A DNA stretch of 48,973 nt, taken from NCBI GenBank assembly GCA_900642245.1, contig CAAAJI010000001.1, positions 679,333-728,305 of the forward strand, read 5' to 3'. The notes beneath the pieces are model-generated. The model had not been told where the DNA came from, ran no database searches, and saw nothing but the letters and a program-made list of their open reading frames with translations. Within the stretch, counting starts at the first letter, position 1. Each line of letters opens with the position of its first letter. Position numbers and translations under genes: made by a program. Origin of the DNA: Fragilaria radians (taxonomy: Eukaryota; Bacillariophyta; Fragilariophyceae; Fragilariales; Fragilariaceae). Below are positions 19,315 to 30,776 of the stretch, one piece after another.

Positions 19315-21437
19315 TGATATTTTTCTTCAGTGCCGAAACCCATCTTCACAAGCTATTACATGTAGACAACATTGCTAATGAGATAAATCTGTTATCGGCT
19401 TGTTGCTAGTAAGCCTAAAAAAGATATAAATATTCTGGCTAGACTATAACCAGGTCTGATAATTCAGATCATAGAAATTCAAATTCAAGATACTACGCTG
19501 GATTACTACTATACTTGATTAACTTTGAGGAATCTTTACTACTCTCCGATTTTCCCTCTCTTACATCTTCCCCATCATCAAAGCATTCGCTAGATTGATC
19601 AATATTCTCGTTAATCACTTTAATTCTTGGTTCCACTCTTAGGGTCTTTTGCCTTTTGGAGGACGGACTTTCGTTGCAAGAAAGAGATAGATGTTTACGA
19701 TCGCACCACCTGCTTTCCAGATACGATGATCAAAACTATTTTTTGAATTTTACTTTCATACCAAACCTGCAGTAAGAATAAGATGATCAGAAAAGCGTTA
19801 CTGCCTAATAAGTGAAATACTGACAGCTTCTATTAGCAAAATTGTATTTCTAATTGTTGTAGAAGTATGAAGCATTTACATTTCAATCTTCATCGAGTGA
19901 GAACTATTCCTAAGGTATGTTATCCCCTTGAAATAAAAAAAGAATGAACATTTTACAAGCTATATTATGTCAGTTGATCCTAATATTTTCATTTAAACTT
20001 GAATTCACCCATGAAGTGATACTATGCCTATTGAAAGAGAATATCATAGTTCAATTTTAGATTTGAATTCTTTCTTCTTCAGTTGCTTTCGTGAAAGCGT
20101 AAAGTCCAAAATAAGGTTCGGATACACCCCGAAAATGTCCATATGTTGTAAAAAGAACTTGTCCATCCTCATACACTTTGCTTATGGATAAACATTAAAG
20201 CTATGATTGCTTTCTTTTCTGCACATATAATCATGTAATTTAAAGCAATGATTTGAATTATATCGATGCTGTAGATTAAAATATTATCAAAGGGACTATG
20301 ATCTACTAGATCTTTAATTCGTCACTACAATCTACTAGATCTCTTATTCCGCATTTGATTTAAGCATGATACTTAATTTTTCGAGCATTCACATATTACC
20401 ATAATTTAATTTTTATGCAGTAATAATGATTTGGCCTATGAACCACTTTCGCCACAATTTTGAACCCATATTTGAACTCGTCTCAATTGTTAAATTTGAT
20501 AAACTGAGCTCAAGGATGTTTGACAACCAGGTAGTATAGAATAGATCATGAGCGACCATGGATAACATAATTTTGATGCTGACCGTTTCAATAGCCCTTG
20601 CCTGAATTGAACATTTTGATTACTAGCGGAGAGTATGCTATAGTTTGTGTCATGCTAAAGCAGACAGTGGATCTGAAAAATATAAAGATTGATGCTTCAG
20701 AATCTGCTAGTTTGGGAGAGAGTAGTTCATATACTGTGCTCTTCCTTTAATGAAAAAAACTCAGTAAGTGGTTGAAAAAATTCAATATCTTTTTGTATAT
20801 TCTGGTCATGTCAAGGAATTTCTGAAAATGTACAAGTCTATCGTGAGTGTATTAGACATTTAGGACATCAGGATAGTACTTTTCTTGCTGAGAGAGATTA
20901 TAGACATTTTTATCTAAAACAGAGGATCATAATTTCTAAATATTTTATTTTGAATCATATTTCTTGGCTCAAAAAACCTCTATTAGAAACAATCGATTGC
21001 ACAATAAGGGCTTTCTGACAGAATCTTGCTTCTTGAGTCAAATATGTTTGGACTTAAATTACGGGAATGTTTCGTTCCCGACATCCATGTCTACCTGATG
21101 TCTTATGAGGCACCCCAACAAATCGACAACACAGTGTATTACTTTCACCTGATTAGCTCTTTGCGTCTTTCAGATAAAAATTTCAATTGACATGTGTGTA
21201 AAGAAAAATTATCATCTAATTTTCATTATTTCTTTTAGTTGCATTTAAGAATTGCGATAATACTAACTTTAATTAATATTATTACGAGTTTTTTGGATAA
21301 TTGTTATCACAATTCCAAAGTCTTCATATGAAATAGACAGAAAAGAAGCAGTCTTTTCATGAAAAAGCAAAGAAGTCCCTTGAAAGAGCGAACTCCCAAC
21401 ATCAACATCCCGAAACTCTATTGCTATTTTTTCGCAT
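19315..21437. other. Intergenic with exon-like fragments
   Basis: No complete gene. Fragments that look coding: a minus-strand acidic tail (about 19490-19710, reading WCDRKHLSLSCNESPSS and ending NPA-stop) and a minus-strand C-terminal exon (20057-20194) listed separately. Short plus-strand frames occur at 20426-20539 and 21044-21190. A duplicated CTACTAGATCT block lies near 20300-20345, and a small CGGGAA/TTCCCG hairpin lies at about 21062-21080. Confidence 0.4.
20057..20194 (-). CDS. Possible orphan 3' exon of an unidentified gene
   Basis: The minus strand is open for 45 codons to a TAA and reads VYEDGQVLFTTYGHFRGVSE, then PYFGLYAFTKATEEERIQI. The residue mix (balanced aromatic, Gly and charged, codon choice like neighbouring genes) is unlike the surrounding AT-rich noise and looks like the C-terminus of a folded protein. 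No upstream exon could be joined with confidence; AG acceptors are available just before the open stretch. Family unknown. It may be a relic or the last exon of a gene whose other exons are short. Confidence 0.35.
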   Translation of the reverse strand, partial: CLSISKVYEDGQVLFTTYGHFRGVSEPYFGLYAFTKATEEERIQI

Positions 21438-22046
21438 ATGCTGCGTTCTGGTTACTCGTCGAAGTGTAACGTTTCGATGAGTGACAACATGAATGGCCAT
21501 CTTAATTCATGGCAAACTTACTACAGCGAACGCTCGAATCGAAATTATTACTATCATCCTGAGTTGAAGATTTTGACTTGGATATTACCTGATGTCATAG
21601 ACTCAGCTTCGAGTCAAGAATCGTCGTATGATGCTGATGTGGTGGAAGCGAGGGGAAATAGCAAAAGGCGAACTTCCCTGTATCGCATCATCCTTTCCAT
21701 CCTTTTGCGCATCATTCACTGCTTTTGTAACGAGAAATTGTTTCTCTGGATACAGGCTCTTCTTTTCGTTCACGGCTGCTGCATTCTCAGTGAGTTGGAT
21801 TGTATACATGTCGTCTTTGGCAACAAAAGTGGTTTTTCAAAGGAGATGGATGTATCCGAAAGATGGCATCGACAATACGAAGGGAATCACAACGAAATTC
21901 CATATCTTTCGGATAACTTGCCTGAAGTTTCGGATAGACACAATGAGGGACATATAGTTCCATTGGATTTAGACAACACTTATGACATACTTCATTCATT
22001 TGACGTTTGTTCCTCCCCAAAAAAGTCTCTTTCCCGAGATCAATAG
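21438..22046 (+). CDS. WW-domain protein with a membrane-spanning region
   Basis: 202 residues from an ATG at 21438. A WW domain occupies about residues 22-51: first Trp25 (NSWQTYYSE), a Tyr triplet (NYYYHPEL), second Trp48 and Pro51 (TWILP), the classic W-x(22)-W-xx-P spacing. WW domains bind Pro-rich ligands. A long hydrophobic stretch at about 82-120 (YRIILSILLRIIHCF, then FLWIQALLFVHGCCIL) predicts one or two membrane passes, and the remainder is acidic. The N-terminal adaptor domain would lie on one side and the acidic tail beyond the membrane. I do not know a named family with this layout. It converges with minus-strand sequence ending 8 bp away at 22054. Confidence 0.6.
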   Translation: MLRSGYSSKCNVSMSDNMNGHLNSWQTYYSERSNRNYYYHPELKILTWILPDVIDSASSQESSYDADVVEARGNSKRRTSLYRIILSILLRIIHCFCNEKLFLWIQALLFVHGCCILSELDCIHVVFGNKSGFSKEMDVSERWHRQYEGNHNEIPYLSDNLPEVSDRHNEGHIVPLDLDNTYDILHSFDVCSSPKKSLSRDQ

Positions 22047-22053
22047 AGGTTAA

Positions 22054-22333
22054 TCAAAAGTAAGACGCTATTGAAACCTGGAGTGCAGTCAAATCGTCAT
22101 CATCAATTAGCACTTTAACACTAGCTATAAACTGAGCGTTCAGAATTGCATCCATCTCATAGCATGTCCCATTTGGGTTATTTATCATAAACGCTTTACT
22201 GATATTACGGCAGTCTTCACATCTATCGACAGCACGAGGTACCGACAAGAAATTAGGATGCAAGGTCAAGTTTGACTCAGCTCACATTCAAAGAAATAAC
22301 GCTCACAAAATTCAGCATAAACATGCTGCACAT
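22054..22333 (-). CDS. Possible 3' exon(s) of an unidentified gene
   Basis: On the minus strand, after a branch-like CTAAC and a GTGCAG acceptor (about 22333), one frame reads HVYAEFCERYFFECELSQT. A second frame further on reads CEDCRNISKAFMINNPNGTC and continues YEMDAILNAQ to DDDDLTALQVSIASYF and a TGA at 22054. Joining them needs either a one-base change or a 71-bp intron with a GTGAGC donor ending ...TGTGAAG, which restores frame. Coding character is good but no family is recognised. The PLAC8 stop at 22388 lies just upstream on the same strand, so this is either a separate gene or an alternative PLAC8 tail. Confidence 0.32.
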
Positions 22334-22387
22334 TAGGTTAGATTGTGAGGTACCATTGATGATAAGGTACTAATTCACATTAATTAG

Positions 22388-23481
22388 CTAAACATCCATT
22401 GTCAAAGTAGAGGATGAGGGTGCTAATCCATTGTTGGAACAAAACAATGCTCGCTTTTCTTGATAATTTGCTGTCTGACGAGCTAGTTGGGCCAAAGTAC
22501 AACAAGATAACCAAAATGCACAACAACCATCTTCCAGGGCACCGAAATATCTCACAGGAATCTCGTATTGACGACGAATTGTAGCACGGAGCCTGAGAAG
22601 AATCACAAATGTGTAAACGGCATATGCGTAAACTACCAAATTGTACAAAATATTCTTCCATAGAGGATAATGTTCGTTCTCAACTGTGATCGTGTGTTGA
22701 TGGTTTCCATGCCTTTCTGTGGTAGTGTTAGGAACAGGTGGCTTCAATAGGGATGAGGCAATGTAGTAGGACAAGACCAAAAAAACCATATGTCGAAAGG
22801 TCTTCTCGTAACCTCCGTTGGGCTCTGGAACCCCCCAAAGATTGCGCTTGAGACGAGTAAGAATTTGAGCCATCAAAAGCTGGGGGAAGAAGCATGCCAT
22901 GCAGACACTGGGATGACACAAGCCGAACTTAAAGCAATCGAAAATGTCATCACGCCATGCACCATGTAAAACAATATCGTCAGCAGAACCGAGAGGAGCA
23001 GATGAGAGAGGAGTTGCTTCGGTTGAAACCATTGGTTCGAAGGGTACGGTCAATACCTGACCTTGTTTGACACCTCCAGCGGGCTATTGGATGAAGTACA
23101 AAGAATTGATAAATAAATCATAGTAGAAGAAGAAATGAGGAAACCAAAGTGAGAGGATTGCGGTTGTAACCAAAAGAGAAAACTGTCAGTCTTCTATTGG
23201 TCAATACCAGTAATTGGATTTCTTACAACTGTGACAAAAAATGGAGTCCCCTCGAACATAGCCTGGAATGAGTAACCTATAATAATAAAGAAGTTTAATG
23301 CGACGGTGAGATAGATATGCACATAAGTTGATCGAAAATTCAGAATCATCAAAACCAAAGTCAGAAAGGAAACAGATATTACCGATATATCTACAGATCT
23401 ATCCTTACCCTCCTGTAAATGGGCAGGGGCCACAACTTGTACTAATTGTGTTGCAACGGCATCTGTATGTTTCACTTCCAT
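22388..23481 (-). CDS. PLAC8-family cysteine-rich membrane protein, three exons
   Basis: Exons 23481-23409, 23278-23229 and 23083-22388, with introns of 130 and 145 bp (GTAAGG...ATAG and GTAAGA...ATAG). All phases agree, giving 272 residues. The N-terminal module reads QVVAPAHLQEG, then YSFQAMFEG, then PAGGVKQGQVLTVPFEP across the three exons, a stramenopile-type domain often fused to PLAC8. The PLAC8 region follows: W-RDDIFDCFKFGLCHPSVC, ACFFPQLLMAQ, later a hydrophobic YNLVVYAYAVYTFVILL, then the Cys-rich CCAFWLSCCTLAQLARQTANYQ. Family members act in organ size control, metal transport and stress at membranes; the precise role here is unknown. The second exon is only 50 bases. It is divergent from the EF-hand gene, 534 bp away. 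Confidence 0.9.
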
Positions 23482-24015
23482 CGATTGAATCCCAAAAAGA
23501 ACAAGGAACAAATTTTGCTTTTTATATTTTACCATAACTGCACACAGTCTGTGGTATACATTTTTCACAAAGATTCATTTTCGGTTTCAAAAGGATCCCC
23601 CCCCCCCCCCCCTTTAGCCTTTAACAGAAAAAAATCAAAAAATGTTTCTCTGCGCTCGCTCATTGATTGGCAAAATGTAATCATTCACATTATTTGCACC
23701 TACACCAAACAGAGAGGAAACTGATTCGGCCTTTCATGGTTATTCAATTCTGAATTTGGAGTTAGAATGTAACATCTTCCAAATGATCGGAATCGAAGAG
23801 TTATTGCTGACCCCTGCTTAAAATGTATTATATTTTGCTGGATTACTCAATTTGATAATTGATTGCAATGGTATACCAATTCACCATGTGTCTCTATTAC
23901 TCTGCGTGCCTTAGCTCCCATGTACGCTACTTACGAGTGATCTTGGTTCACATCGGAAGTTAGAAGTTAAGGTCCCAGGTTAACCATATTCGTCAAAAGT
24001 TGCAATATATTCAGG
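23482..24015. promoter_or_regulatory. Divergent spacer between PLAC8 and EF-hand genes
   Basis: A 534-bp head-to-head spacer that probably contains both promoters. It includes a homopolymer of about 17 C at 23596-23612, the only such G/C run in the window. No other motif is supported. Confidence 0.35.
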
Positions 24016-24630
24016 ATGGAATTCGGAACTTTTATCCGAAATTCTCCAGAATTCTTCTACTGGTCTTTGGGAGTTGGGTTCGCATCCTATCGAGTTCTCA
24101 TTAGTTTGGCCTTTATTTTACCACACGCTTTGAGAGTCAAAAGCCAATATTCGTTCATCATGTATCGACTTCTATCCACCTCCTTGCAACACCCAGGATT
24201 CCGAATAGTTGTGAGCTCCACAAAAGCACGATTTAGTGGTATTAGCCATAACTCAACTCGAGAAAAGCTGAGAGGGATTATGGAAGAGTATAGGATCGCT
24301 AAGTGAGTTATTTGTGTCGCTTTCAGAATAATAGAGTTTAGTGAAATAATGTTATCTAATGAAGATGTCATTCTTCCGAATTTCAGTTACAGTCAAGAAA
24401 TTCCTTCACGTGTGTTCAAGCTGATTCTTAAGGCAACGGATGAAAACAATGACGGGTACATCAGTGTGCAAGAAGTGCAAAACCTTTTGCGGCGAATTGG
24501 AGCAGATAACCAGTTATCGCAAAATGAGATCGAGGATATCATGAATGAATTAGGAATGGAAAACGGTGCAGTTGGAGTACCACTTGCAAAGGTGAAAGAC
24601 TTCTTTCTGCCACCAAAAAACATTGCATGA
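24016..24630 (+). CDS. EF-hand protein, two exons, possible mitochondrial presequence
   Basis: Exon 1 ends at 24302 before a GTGAGT donor. The intron is 24303-24386 (ends TTTCAG). Exon 2 is 24387-24630, with phase restored to give IANYSQEIP. The C-terminal half contains one canonical calcium-binding loop (DENNDGYISVQE: ligands at 1, 3, 5 and 12, Gly at 6) within KLILKATD...LLRRIG, followed by a helix pair DNQLSQNEIEDIMNELG that looks like a degenerate second EF-hand. Start is ambiguous. The ATG at 24016 gives 176 residues. The ATG at 24160 gives 128 residues beginning MYRLLSTSLQHPGFRIVVSS, an Arg/Ser-rich, acid-free leader typical of mitochondrial import, and I favour that one. A calcium-responsive role in the mitochondrial matrix or membrane is inferred. 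Confidence 0.7.
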
Positions 24631-24994
24631 ACTGAAAAGAGTATTTAAATCAATCGTCCCAAGTGATTATTTAACATAAGATTACAAGAGCTTTGATTTA
24701 TGCCGATATTTCCATCGGGATTATGAGATTATCCTCTGCTCACTTTGTATGTAGATTTATGTAATAGTGATTATACGCAAATCTCTTCGTCACGGCTCAA
24801 AGATGCTGGTGAATTTTGTATACGCCAAAAAATTCTGGAACAAGTGACATAGATTACCTGAGCTATATCAAATATAAGAAAGAAGCCTGGATGTCGCGTG
24901 CAGGGTAAAGATGTGTGTCTCAATGGACTACAAACTGTGACTGAAATTATTTATTGCCCTCAGATAACGTGCCGCATAATACTCTAACACTGAA
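24631..24994. other. Tandem spacer between EF-hand and coiled-coil genes
   Basis: A short AT-rich spacer holding the 3' flank of one gene and the promoter of the next. Nothing else is seen. Confidence 0.45.
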
Positions 24995-25712
24995 ATGGAT
25001 TGCAGTAATCCAGATAATTCTAATCGCGAAGCTATAGTTGATAAGCTGCACGGCGTCTTAGCGTCTTTACGACGGGAGCGAGATGAGTTGCACAGAAAAA
25101 AGGCTTTGGCAAAAGAAAGGCTGCATCTTTTCCAGGAAGAAAAAGAAGCAATGGGGAAAACATTCGCATTAGCGCAGGGAAAGCTAGAAGCACTTCAACA
25201 AAGCAGTAATGATAAGGCTTTACAGGAGTTTAATCATCTCGAGCACGAGGTCAGTCGTCTTACAAAAGAGGTACGTTTTTCGCTAATTGTTACGATTGCA
25301 ACTTTTATCGAATCAAGTAATTTTTCGTTGCTCTGCGCGGATATAGGTGGATTTTCAACATTTGGAGCTGATTGCAAAGCGACATAAAGTTCAAGATATG
25401 ATAAAAACTCAACAAGAGGTAGAAATGAGACAATCAACAACTTTGGCCTCGTTACGTGGGAAGGAAAGGAACCGTCGCCAGAACATTAAAAGTAAGTCGG
25501 AGGCAAAGCTAAGGGACATGAAAAAAAAGCTGTCATTCGAAATAGAACATGAGATTGATATCGCAGTGTTTTGGAACAAAAAAATACCCCGTTGGATGAA
25601 GCTTTCTAGGCAAGCTATGGCCGAGGAAGCAAATGAGGTTCACGAAGAAAACGAGTGTTTATCAAGGGTCCTGAAAGGATACAAAGAGAAGTTAGATTCA
25701 ACTCAAGGATGA
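24995..25712 (+). CDS. Two-exon coiled-coil protein, unknown
   Basis: Exons 24995-25270 and 25347-25712, with a 76-bp intron (GTACGT donor, ATATAG acceptor, phase 0), giving 213 residues. Almost the whole protein is charged helix with heptad spacing: LRRERDELHRKKALAKERLH, EKEAMGKTFALAQGKLEALQ, then after the junction DFQHLELIAKRHKVQDMIKT. A Trp-containing turn (AVFWNKKIPRWMKL) comes before the last helix. It lacks signal peptide, membrane segment or enzyme motif. Similar short coiled-coil proteins serve in kinetochores, centrosomes, cilia or vesicle tethers; I cannot choose among them. Frame continuity and splice sites make the gene itself solid. Confidence 0.72.
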
Positions 25713-28700
25713 CACCATTTTTCCTTGAAATTTAGTAGGAATGCATCTCGTCATCACTCTTGAAATCATGAATTGTTCGCAAAAGCCCACCAGGTTTCTT
25801 TTTACCCATTGAAAACTAAATATATCTATAATGAGAAACTATTTCATCTAGGCAGACATGAGAAAGCTTGTCGCGACATTCAACTGGTGTAGCTAGATCG
25901 TTGTGAGGAGATACCATGTTGTTAATGGAGCTTGGTTGTAGTAAGTCTAGATTTCGTGCTGTAGGCGAGACAAGAAAAAACTGGGCTTCCTGCTTTGAAG
26001 TAGCTCCTTAGTTTTAGATGGTTTACAACATTGGATTTCAATGTATCTCACATGACTTGTACGAGTTGTAATCTCATCTTTTGTCGAAGATTACAACATA
26101 CTGTTGAGGCTTATACTACACAAATTGTACTGGTACACATGGCGTAGCTAAAAAATATATGCAACATTATTCTGCAGCATCAGATCGATTAACACTACTC
26201 TACAAACGCTTTGCAATCAATTTAAATGGTGTCCTATATGCGAAGAATTGTTTGGCATATTGGTAGATTTTTCCAGACTTTTAGACCCTAAGTTCATAGA
26301 CGAGGCATACTCATTTTCATTCATTGATAAATTAATAAATTGTTGTGCAGTTGTTTACAATCTCTAATGCATACACCTGTACGTGGCGGCTCTTAGTAAC
26401 CACGTTTACCTTGTAGAATGGATCAATACCTTATGTACTTTCATTAAAGTGAAGCTCATTTCATATTGCACCTGAGGTTGTACAGCATCATCCCACAATT
26501 TCATTTGGCTAATTTGTGTATTATCATTGTGTTTCCCTTAAGTCTTACAATGAAACCAAAATTCTGAAATTATTCGTCCTTTTGATACCTTGTCTCGTAA
26601 TTTTCTTTTCATCCTTTCATGGTAGTTTCTAGATTATACATGAAGAGATGGAACGGATAGAGTTTAAATTCATTTGAAAGTAATGAGATTGGAAAAACGA
26701 GCCTATGCATCACTTGACCTGTATATTGTTGGAAATCACAAGTTGAGTCATCAGATAAGGCGCCAACAAGTGACTATGATCCATAAAATCATACTTTGAC
26801 CGGAGCAATGTATGCTTCTCAAACCTGCTCACATTCATTTCCAAAATGCATGAAAGCAATGGAACGGGACCTACCTCAATCATCCCGAACATTTGTTAGT
26901 CAATAATAAATACAGCAAGCAGTTTTTGAAAATCAGCAAAACGCACAAAAGAAGTGGCGGCTACGTTTCAAACGCATTGCGTACTGTACTACTGGCCTAC
27001 ACACACCGTTAATCATAATTCATATATGGTTTATCAAAAGAGCATGATATTTTATCGAGCATTCCTTTAATATGAAGCTTGGTGCAGCTACTGAATTGCG
27101 CATCAGCCATGATGTAGCTTTAAATCAGAAATGTATGAATTATCAAGTGGAAACTTCTCAAGGATAGCAATACTGGTGACATCTTTAAGATAGATCAAGT
27201 TCATTTAGAGATTCATTGGAAATCAACAAAAGGTGTATGGCTTTTAGGGATGTAGCCTTTGGTGCGCAAGAATTTATGCGTTCACTCCTGTTGGTACAGA
27301 AATGTTCCTTTAATGTAAAGAAGAAAGTTGAAATGATAGGGAAGAAGGAAACAGTATACGTAAAGTCATTTTTATGAAAATGCAGAATGCCCAAACCAAG
27401 TAGCAAAATTGACATCTTCCTACAAATGGTATAATGAAAAGGCTAATCAGCTAATTTGCTTTGGGAAAGAGAAATATAGCCTTATGGTTAATGTAATAAA
27501 TCAATTGGATGAGCTGCCATTCTTATAATTCTTTGTGAATGCTAAAAAGTATAAATTTCTGAGAAAGCCTCTCATTGAAGGGATTGGGTTTGGTCACTTT
27601 CGGTGCTTCCTTCAGTGCTCGGTGATCATTCAATTTATAGACAACCAGTATATTGAAGATAATTATAAAAGGGGTATCTTCTTTAAATATTAAATTTCCA
27701 TAACGAATTATCTAAGAATATCACTTATAGCTTTGTGTACATGCTCAATGATTTTGTTCGCTGCGGATTGTGGAATGAAGTTAATATCCAGGGTGAATGT
27801 GATTGATTAAGGCCAAAGTGTTGAAATTGAAAACCGTGGCTGTTGTGAAAATTGTGTGGTGCCTTTCATGCAAGGAAAGTAAATCTTAAATTTTTGTCGT
27901 GTAATCTATTGTGCAAAGTCTGTTACTGTAAGTCTATCTTCACTCTACATTTACTGATATTAACCGTTGAGTGCGTTATACATTTAAGTAATCTGCCTCT
28001 CTCGTGACAAGTAACTCTTTTTGTTCTATATTCAGAATACTAGATGATGACACTTTATGATTATAGTGAACAAGCGAATTAAACGAGAAAAAACATTGAT
28101 TCAAGAAGATGTTATTTTGTACCATTATTCTGAAACGTCAATTGTTGCTAGTACATGCAAACAAAAAAAGATATGAGCCATATTTTTACATCTAAATCAA
28201 CAACAACTGAGAAGAAGAATGGCTGTTGTTTTTTTTGTTTACAAATTTTAGATAATATTACTCAAAGGTCTCTAAACATCATGTGATAATAAATCACATG
28301 TGCCTCATGAAGTGAAGCATGATTTAAGTATTTCATTCTAAATGAAATAGATCAGAAGATATTTTGACAGATCAGAATAATCTGGATAGTAATAATTCAT
28401 CATGAATAATAGGCTGATCTAAAGGAATATTATCATCAAAGTCGCTTATATTGCTCTAGAAAACTTAGTTCTTATCTGCCTAACTATGTCTTTCGAGAAT
28501 TCTGCCCCTGTCCTTACCTTATCAGTCAATCTAAATCATTGCACATAGCTCCTGTTGTCAAAACTACTGTTCCTGCGAAGAACTTATTGCTAACGTTATA
28601 AGCTGTAAAAAAGGAGTTTTATATGATTTTTTGAAAATGAGATGTTGAACACTGATGCTGCAATGAAAATAATAAGGGGCTTCAGAGCTGAAAAAAGATA

Positions 28701-29954
28701 TTCGTTTTGGCGAAAGCAGCCTTTTTTCATACTCAATTGTACGCCAATTTGAAATTTGCAACAAAAACAATGCTGGCCTCTCTTCACATGGGTTGAGGAC
28801 CATAGACATCAAATGGTCAGTATTTGGCAGTGACCAAATGACCTGTTGAAAAAAAACTCTTTTTTACTATTGGAAGTGCTACAAATGCAACAGTTATTGT
28901 AGAGGAGAAGTCAAAGAATCAAGATGCATCAGAAGTAAACAACATTTGAGGGAAAAAACATGGAAGAGTAAATGCTATGCGTTAAGCGATGCCAACGAGG
29001 TAGTGTAATCTTTAACTAGCAGCAAATGAAGTCCAAAGTGCAGAAGTAAAAATTGATATTTTACTATGGCTGCATGAAGGCAAAAAAAGATTTTAAATGA
29101 AGAATCGCATCATGGAATACTTTAAAAAGCAGTTCAAATACGCGAAAGAACTGGAAATCACGGAAAAAACATGTAAAAGGCGTTGGATATTGAGATATTG
29201 AAGAAGAAAGTGGCAACATGGTCAAGCATTACCAATAATTTGATCGTACAACGTGTAAAAGCCGACAAATTGCTACATTCTTGTCCACCTTGGATTATTT
29301 GAGAAAAGTCGGCTTCGGATGTTGAAACGATGTGGATTGGAAAAAAAATTGGAACAAAGAAAGCTTCTTTTGATGATGACACACAATCTGAACACATAAA
29401 GCAAATTTTGTTTCTCAGATCCATTGGCATCGTTATGAAATTAGCTTATTTGCAATTTTTTGTAACAAAATTTCCATCACTAGATCACTAAGGTTAAGGT
29501 TTGAAAAAGTCCGAAAAAATTCAAAACTAATGTTGAAATCACTGAAATGTTGATGGTGATGGGAGAACATTCTTGAGAAAGGTTAGCTGGCGCTCACTTG
29601 ATGGCCGGACTCAAACACCTACAAAAGAAAACGATCTGTAGGACGTCATGCAATATTAGGCATGATGGTGGGTGTTGCCGTGTTTCAAGTTCAGGGTTGC
29701 CTAAAGGATGAATTCATGCGAAGAGCATGTCTTTTTCGATAGCTGCGTAAGCGTATACAATGTCTTCTTGCTTGATGTGAATCAAAATTACTTTTTACGC
29801 ATACAATAAGTACAGAGAATCGAAAGGTTCTCGAAATTCTTTTAGTTGAACTCTACTGACTTTTTAGATGTAACTTTATGAAAGTGAAGAAACCGTGAGT
29901 TTGTGCTATCGGAAACATGACGGACAATCTTGAAGATATGCTTCTGATTATATC
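25713..29954. other. 4.2-kb stretch without a recognised gene
   Basis: AT-rich throughout, with only ORFs under about 90 codons on both strands. None has a recognisable motif or a convincing splice partner. No terminal repeats or internal duplications of note were seen. It may contain old, unrecognisable transposon debris. Confidence 0.4.
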
Positions 29955-30776
29955 TCATCGCTGAAATAGGTCCTTGCTTTTCTTCTTTTTTTTCTTCGCA
30001 TCTGCTTCTTTTTTAGCTTTCACTTCTTTCGCGGCAGTAGCTGCTGCAATTTCAGCTGCAGATTTTTCTTTTTTTTTAGCTTTTGATTTTAAAACTGCGG
30101 CAACATCAACTTCGGCAGATGGTAGCGGCGTCGAAACATCCTCATCATTAGGAGCTAGTGACTTAACCTTCTTCTTTTTCCTTCCTCGCTTTTTGTTGAT
30201 TCCTGACGCATTTTGATCATTGTCCTCCTCATCCTCAGCATTTTCTTCAGGAGGCTCCACTGGAGCAAGTCCAAATTCACTCAAAATATCATCAATATTC
30301 TCCAGTTGTTCATCCAGATTCTGTTTCTTGTTGTTTTGTCTCATCATCTGTTTTTCCTCAGCTTTCTTTCTCGCTTCCGATAGCCGTCTTTGTCGCTCTA
30401 CTTCGTCATCTTCCAAAGTGTCGCCTTCATCGTCTGCATGCTCTTCAAGATCATCTACGAGATGAAAACGGCCTTGCGGTACTTTGATAGGCTCTTGTTG
30501 TGGTATAGGATCCATCATCTATCATTTCCAAAGATGACGATATGATTTCGATTGTTCAGATGACAAAGGAATTGTTGTCGTCCCGGGGATAGTTGTGGCG
30601 ATAATGGGAATTGGCATTCAATGGTGAGTGACCGCAGTTGTCTGAAAGGGGGAAAGAAGAAACTTGCTCACCTGTGATACAGAAGCAGCGGGTGCTGGAT
30701 CTTCGACATATTCAGTGTTCACGTCAGCTACTTCATCTTCTTCATCAGTTGTATCGGCCCACCGACGGTCACTCAT
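29955..30776 (-). CDS. Two-exon Lys/Asp/Glu-rich protein, unknown (possibly nucleolar)
   Basis: Exon 1 (30776-30672) encodes MSDRRWADTTDEEDEVADVN and 15 more residues. A 153-bp intron (30519-30671, GTGAGC...ATAG) is followed by exon 2 (30518-29955). Phase 0 at both sides, 222 residues in total. After a PQGRFHLVDDLEEHADDEGD segment the protein is coiled coil and low complexity, with acidic blocks alternating with poly-Lys blocks, ending KDLFQR. Such composition is common in nucleolar, ribosome-biogenesis and translation-factor accessory proteins, but no domain is recognised. The short acidic first exon with an early RRWAD motif is the most likely conserved signature. Without exon 1 the gene would appear to start at a weak internal Met pair. 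Confidence 0.68.

Noticed and set aside
23041..23085. Strong match to the hAT end and GGTCA words of 1240-1330 (GAGGTGTCAAA, GGTCAG, TTGACCGT)
   Set aside because: These bases are the third exon of PLAC8 (PAGGVKQGQVLTVP), conserved as protein; the similarity is coincidence.
29158..29430. 90-codon minus-strand ORF
   Set aside because: Composition of random AT-rich frame, no homology signal, no splice partners.
29974..30465. Phe/Ser-rich plus-strand ORFs
   Set aside because: Antisense of Lys- and Glu-rich coding sequence; low complexity mirrors the real gene.
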